Assembly: GCA_029934915.1 (NCBI GenBank)
Contig: JAOZLI010000111.1
Coordinates: 1-8,426, forward strand
DNA from: Desulfocapsa sp.
Lineage (GTDB): Bacteria > Desulfobacterota > Desulfobulbia > Desulfobulbales > Desulfocapsaceae
DNA length: 8,426 nt
Direction of reading: 5' to 3'
The notes below the pieces were generated by a model, which worked only from the letters and a program-made list of their open reading frames with translations, made no database searches and was not told the origin of the DNA. The position numbers were made by a program, and so were the translations under genes. This document shows positions 5,803 to 8,426 of the stretch, in pieces. Numbering within the stretch: the stretch's first letter is position 1; each line of letters begins with the position of its first letter.

Positions 5803-7965
5803 ATGGCACAAATTACTAAAAAGACACGTCCTGGCTTTAAGCAGGAAGCGGTGGCAGTTCTGGGTATATTCATATCTCTTTTTATTTTTCTCAGTATCTT
5901 TTCTGTGGATTTTGCAACGGGAAAAGATTGGGGAGGCGAAATCGGGGTGTTGGTGGCTCAGGTGCTTATGGGCTTTACAGGGTGGGGAGCATATCTTCTT
6001 GCTGCACTGCTATTGCTTCTTTCCTTTCTCTTTTTCAGTCCGAGGATGTCATTTGAGCGTTTACCCCAAATAACTGCCGGGGTGACTGGTGCTGTGATCT
6101 CCTCATGCGGGCTTTTTTCGTCGCTATCGTTAAAAGATCTTGCCAGTGTCGAAGCAGGTGGATTCTTAGGGGAAACCGTTCTTAAAGTTATGCAGGCACT
6201 TGTTGGTGGACCCGGTACAGTGTTGTTTCTATTCTTACTCTTTGTCGTTTCCATGATGCTTTCTACGCAGTTTTCTCCCTATCAGTTTGGGGCCTTTTTA
6301 TGGAATATGACGAAGAAAACAGGGCAAGGCCTGAAAAGCGTTCTTTTTTCAGGACGTAAGAAACGTAAAGAGATAAAAGCGACCAGAAAAACTGTCCCAT
6401 CAGTGAAGGAACAATCTAAACCTGTTGTACAGCAAAAAGAACGACTCAAAGAAATTGAACCAGAACCCACCGGCCCCTCTCTTGCTATGCCAGTGGTAAA
6501 GGAAGTTGCCAGGATTGCTGAGGTAGATGAGGGTGAGGCATTTGCCGCCACTCCTGTGGCGAGGGGGGACTGGAAACTTCCACCCGTCAGTATCCTTGAA
6601 AAACATGTTAATGCTCATGAAGAAGTTGATAAAGAGGTATACTATAAGGTTTCAAAGCAACTTGAGCAGAAGCTTAAGAATTTTGGTGTTTCCGGCAAAG
6701 TCGTTGGTATCTCACCTGGCCCTGTGGTCACCACATATGAGTATGCACCTGCAGCAGGTGTTAAAATCAGTAAAATAGCGGGCCTTGCCGATGATCTTGC
6801 ATTGGGGCTGAAAACCCAGTCGGTACGTGTCGTTGGTTCTGTTCCTGGGAAGGCCGCTCTTGGTATAGAGATACCAAATCCCAACAGATCAGTGGTCTAT
6901 ATTCGTGATTTGATAACTTCTGAACACTATCGCACCGGGAAAGACAAACTGGCAATCGCATTAGGTCTTGATGTGGTTGGGAGTCCTGCCATCGCCAATC
7001 TGGCCAAGATGCCCCATCTGTTAATTGCAGGAGCAACGGGTGCTGGAAAGTCTGTTGCAATTAATACCATTATTGCCTCGCTTCTCTTTAATGCAACTCC
7101 TGAAGAGGTGCGGCTTCTGATGGTTGATCCAAAACGTATCGAGCTTTCGGGTTACGAGGGGATTCCGCATTTGTTGCATCCAGTTGTGGTGGAACCAAAA
7201 CTTGCGTCTCGCGCCCTGATGTGGGCAGTAAGGGAGATGGAAAGAAGGTATAAACTCATGGAAGTGGCTAAGGTTAAGAGTTTTGATTCGTATAATGAAG
7301 TGTCGGAGGAGAAACTTCCCTATATCGTGATTATTGTCGATGAGCTCGCAGATCTCATGATGGTGGCTTCAAAGGACGTAGAGGCCTCCATAGCTCGACT
7401 TGCGCAGATGGCACGAGCTGCCGGGATGCATCTTATTCTTGCGACTCAACGGCCATCGGTTGATGTGCTCACTGGTCTTATTAAGGCTAATTTTCCCACC
7501 AGAATTTCCTTTAAGGTTTCCTCGAAAGTGGATTCGCGCACAATCCTGGATACTTCAGGAGCAGAACACCTGCTGGGGCTTGGAGATATGCTCTATCTTG
7601 CCAATGGTTCCTCGATTTTGCAGCGTATCCATGGCGCCTATATCTCAGAAAAGGAAACTGATGCGCTTATTCAATTCCTGAAAGATCAGGGTAATGCCAG
7701 CTACGATGAATCCGTGACGGCTGCGGTGGAAGAAGAAGAGAATGCTGGAAGCATAAAAGATGAAGACTACGATGAACGCTACGATGAAGCAGTAAGTATT
7801 GTATGTGAACTGGGGCAGGCATCCATCTCAATGGTACAAAGACGACTGCGTGTAGGATACAACCGTGCAGCCAGGATGATCGAAATGATGGAGAAGGAAG
7901 GCCTGGTTGGGCCTGCTGATGGAGCGAAACCAAGGGAAGTTTTGGCACGCAAAGAATATGCGTAA
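5803..7965 (+). CDS. ftsK: DNA translocase FtsK/SpoIIIE family
   Basis: FtsK is a septum-anchored, ATP-driven DNA pump that clears chromosome termini during division and activates XerCD at dif. The 720-residue protein has the full layout. Four membrane segments lie at about 15-37, 55-79, 88-108 and 128-153. A charged linker (about 160-265) follows, shorter than in E. coli. The alpha domain is at about 276-385. The RecA-like motor has Walker A GATGAGKS at 410-417 and Walker B IIVDE with D513/E514, followed by ILATQRPSVDVLTGLIKANFP. The gamma winged helix is at about 653-715 (QRRLRVGYNRAARM at 679-692), the region that reads polar KOPS-type sequences. The ATG at 5803 has no clear Shine-Dalgarno, but it gives a normal N-terminus just before TM1. 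It is flanked by a 287-nt gap and a 259-nt gap, so it is probably its own transcription unit. Confidence 0.95.
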   Translation: MAQITKKTRPGFKQEAVAVLGIFISLFIFLSIFSVDFATGKDWGGEIGVLVAQVLMGFTGWGAYLLAALLLLLSFLFFSPRMSFERLPQITAGVTGAVISSCGLFSSLSLKDLASVEAGGFLGETVLKVMQALVGGPGTVLFLFLLFVVSMMLSTQFSPYQFGAFLWNMTKKTGQGLKSVLFSGRKKRKEIKATRKTVPSVKEQSKPVVQQKERLKEIEPEPTGPSLAMPVVKEVARIAEVDEGEAFAATPVARGDWKLPPVSILEKHVNAHEEVDKEVYYKVSKQLEQKLKNFGVSGKVVGISPGPVVTTYEYAPAAGVKISKIAGLADDLALGLKTQSVRVVGSVPGKAALGIEIPNPNRSVVYIRDLITSEHYRTGKDKLAIALGLDVVGSPAIANLAKMPHLLIAGATGAGKSVAINTIIASLLFNATPEEVRLLMVDPKRIELSGYEGIPHLLHPVVVEPKLASRALMWAVREMERRYKLMEVAKVKSFDSYNEVSEEKLPYIVIIVDELADLMMVASKDVEASIARLAQMARAAGMHLILATQRPSVDVLTGLIKANFPTRISFKVSSKVDSRTILDTSGAEHLLGLGDMLYLANGSSILQRIHGAYISEKETDALIQFLKDQGNASYDESVTAAVEEEENAGSIKDEDYDERYDEAVSIVCELGQASISMVQRRLRVGYNRAARMIEMMEKEGLVGPADGAKPREVLARKEYA

Positions 7966-7994
7966 GGCATCACTTTAACAGTGGTTGAATTCTC

Positions 7995-8023
7995 TTGACA
8001 ATTACAGGGCAACACTATATAAG
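7995..8023 (+). promoter_or_regulatory. Strong sigma-70-type promoter upstream of aprB
   Basis: A perfect -35 TTGACA (7995-8000), an ideal 17-nt spacer and a 5-of-6 -10 TATAAG (8018-8023) make this the best promoter in the window. Transcription should start near 8030 and would give aprB a leader of about 195 nt. High activity fits the known abundance of APS reductase in sulfate reducers. A start site was not measured. Confidence 0.7.
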
Positions 8024-8038
8024 TTGATCTTGAAAAAA

Positions 8039-8137
8039 ATGAGTGATGGTTCATTTAGTGGGGTGTTTGAGCTATATTTGCCTAACTTGTTGAGATTTAT
8101 TGCTAAGTGTTGGTGGAGCATTGCCAAAAAAGTTTGA
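8039..8137 (+). CDS. Possible small ORF (32 aa) in the aprB leader
   Basis: An ATG at 8039 opens 32 codons ending at TGA 8135-8137. The start lies only about 9 nt after the predicted transcription start, so it would be translated nearly leaderless; no Shine-Dalgarno is seen. The peptide starts MSDGSFSGVF. Its middle is hydrophobic and aromatic (YLPNLLRFIAKCWWSI) and its end is basic (KKV), which could suit a membrane-associated or amphipathic helix. The stop codon falls inside an A/T-rich inverted repeat. It could be a leader peptide, a small protein, or chance. An ORF this short is not statistically compelling, so this is a hypothesis resting on position. Confidence 0.25.
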   Translation: MSDGSFSGVFELYLPNLLRFIAKCWWSIAKKV

Positions 8138-8144
8138 CTTTTTT
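8126..8144. promoter_or_regulatory. A/T-rich inverted repeat in the aprB leader (operator or weak attenuator)
   Basis: AAAAAAGT (8126-8133) and ACTTTTTT (8137-8144) form a perfect 8-bp inverted repeat around TTG. The T-tract continues to 8145, and a second T8 lies at 8154-8161. It could be a regulator's operator, a bent A-tract, or a weak terminator/attenuator between the strong upstream promoter and aprB. Only two pairs are not A-T, so a strong terminator is unlikely. It does not match the Rex or HcpR dyads known in sulfate reducers. Confidence 0.4.
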
Positions 8145-8172
8145 TGTATGTTCTTTTTTTTAGAGGTATAAG
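8144..8172 (+). promoter_or_regulatory. Possible second, proximal aprB promoter
   Basis: TTGTAT (8144-8149), a 17-nt spacer and TATAAG (8167-8172) make a second candidate sigma-70 promoter with the same -10 hexamer as the upstream one. The -35 is weak (3 of 6). It would start transcription near 8179, about 45 nt before aprB. It overlaps the A/T-rich inverted repeat, where a bound regulator could block it. Confidence 0.35.
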
Positions 8173-8174
8173 TT

Positions 8175-8193
8175 GGTTCGGATGTTCCGGACC
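8175..8193 (+). promoter_or_regulatory. GC-rich hairpin in the aprB 5' leader
   Basis: GGTTCGG (8175-8181) pairs with CCGGACC (8187-8193), seven pairs including one G-U, around an ATGTT loop. It sits 17 nt before the aprB Shine-Dalgarno and is not followed by a T-run, so it is not a terminator. In a transcript from the upstream promoter it would be intact; from the proximal promoter it would lie at or near the 5' end. A role in mRNA stabilisation is plausible but inferred. Confidence 0.5.
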
Positions 8194-8210
8194 GCAAAAG
8201 TAAATTAACT

Positions 8211-8217
8211 GAGGAGG
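8211..8217 (+). promoter_or_regulatory. Strong Shine-Dalgarno of aprB
   Basis: GAGGAGG lies 7 nt before the aprB ATG. It is the best ribosome site in the window and consistent with very high expression. Confidence 0.85.
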
Positions 8218-8224
8218 TAGTTTA

Positions 8225-8426
8225 ATGCCAAGTTATGTAGATCCTGAGAAGTGCGACGGATGTAAAGGTGGCGACAAGACAGCTTGTATGTACATCTGTC
8301 CTAACGACCTGATGGTTCTTAGCAAAGAGGACATGTTAGCATACAATCAGGAACCTGATGCATGCTGGGAGTGTTACTCTTGTGTTAAGATTTGTCCACA
8401 GGGCGCAATCTTTGTTCGTGGTTACG
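8225..8426 (+). CDS. aprB: Adenylylsulfate (APS) reductase beta subunit, 5' part
   Basis: AprB is the iron-sulfur subunit of dissimilatory APS reductase, which reduces APS to sulfite and AMP in the cytoplasm. AprB passes electrons to the FAD in AprA, and the usual donor is the Qmo complex. Only the first 67 codons are present; the gene runs off the window. The sequence is diagnostic: MPSYVDPEKCDGCKGG, then C21-M-Y-I-C25-P, then ACWECYSCVKICPQGAI. Cysteines at 10, 13, 21, 25, 47, 50, 53 and 57 provide all eight ligands for two [4Fe-4S] clusters, with the 7-residue gap between C13 and C21 typical of AprB. The start is fixed by GAGGAGG 7 nt upstream. aprA is expected next, outside the window. 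This gene is the main evidence for a sulfate-reducing or sulfur-disproportionating organism. Confidence 0.97.
   Translation, partial: MPSYVDPEKCDGCKGGDKTACMYICPNDLMVLSKEDMLAYNQEPDACWECYSCVKICPQGAIFVRGY

Noticed and set aside
7969..7985. Short hairpin ATCACT / AGTGGT just after ftsK as a terminator.
   Set aside because: The stem is six pairs with one wobble and no T-run follows; too weak to call.
8126..8144. Rex or HcpR operator upstream of aprB.
   Set aside because: The dyad AAAAAAGT/ACTTTTTT lacks the TTGTGAA-TTCACAA or GTGA-TCAC half-sites of those regulators.
1..8426. CRISPR array, tRNA/rRNA, transposase, phage or toxin-antitoxin genes.
   Set aside because: No regularly spaced repeats, no tRNA-like arms and no motifs of such proteins were seen; all long + strand ORFs are explained by the listed genes.

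Overview
The window fits a sulfate-reducing (or sulfur-disproportionating) member of the Desulfobacterota, most likely Desulfobulbales-like. The direct evidence is the start of aprB at the right edge. Its first 67 residues carry the eight-cysteine 2x[4Fe-4S] pattern of dissimilatory adenylylsulfate reductase beta subunit. The moderate GC content and the delta-proteobacterial order ribE-ribBA-ribH-nusB agree with this. The genus is an inference. All recognised genes are on the + strand.

Region 1 (84-2487) holds three tightly packed genes: a five-repeat TPR protein, a protein with an N-terminal zinc-ribbon-like cysteine set followed by a HEAT-like helical domain, and a second TPR protein with longer repeats. 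Their functions are unknown. They read as one scaffold or protein-interaction module. Spacings are 9 nt and 1 nt, and the third gene runs straight into ribE, so the trio looks co-transcribed with the riboflavin genes.

Region 2 (2494-5515) is riboflavin biosynthesis plus nusB: riboflavin synthase (ribE), bifunctional DHBP synthase/GTP cyclohydrolase II (ribBA), lumazine synthase (ribH) and the antitermination factor nusB. ribD, often the first gene of this operon in related bacteria, is absent here, and I see no FMN riboswitch. The roughly 180-nt gap before ribH contains a striking nested palindrome (core 4473-4513, extended 4453-4534). The 3' end of nusB and the DNA just after it carry two diverged copies of a hairpin-forming repeat 59 nt apart.

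Region 3 (5516-7965) is a 287-nt AT-rich gap followed by a complete ftsK/spoIIIE-type DNA translocase with four membrane segments, a linker, the RecA-like motor and the gamma winged helix.

Region 4 (7966-8426) is the aprB leader and the start of aprB. It has a near-consensus sigma-70 promoter (TTGACA-N17-TATAAG), a possible 32-codon small ORF starting just after the predicted start site, an A/T-rich inverted repeat over the stop codon of that ORF, a possible second promoter, a GC-rich hairpin and a strong Shine-Dalgarno. This is a layered leader for what is normally a very highly expressed gene.

Functional link (inference): riboflavin feeds FAD, the cofactor of AprA, the expected partner of AprB. 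I found no defence, CRISPR, phage or transposase genes. The parts not explained by known families are the three-gene TPR/zinc-HEAT/TPR module, the ribH palindrome, the nusB-tail repeats and the aprB leader.
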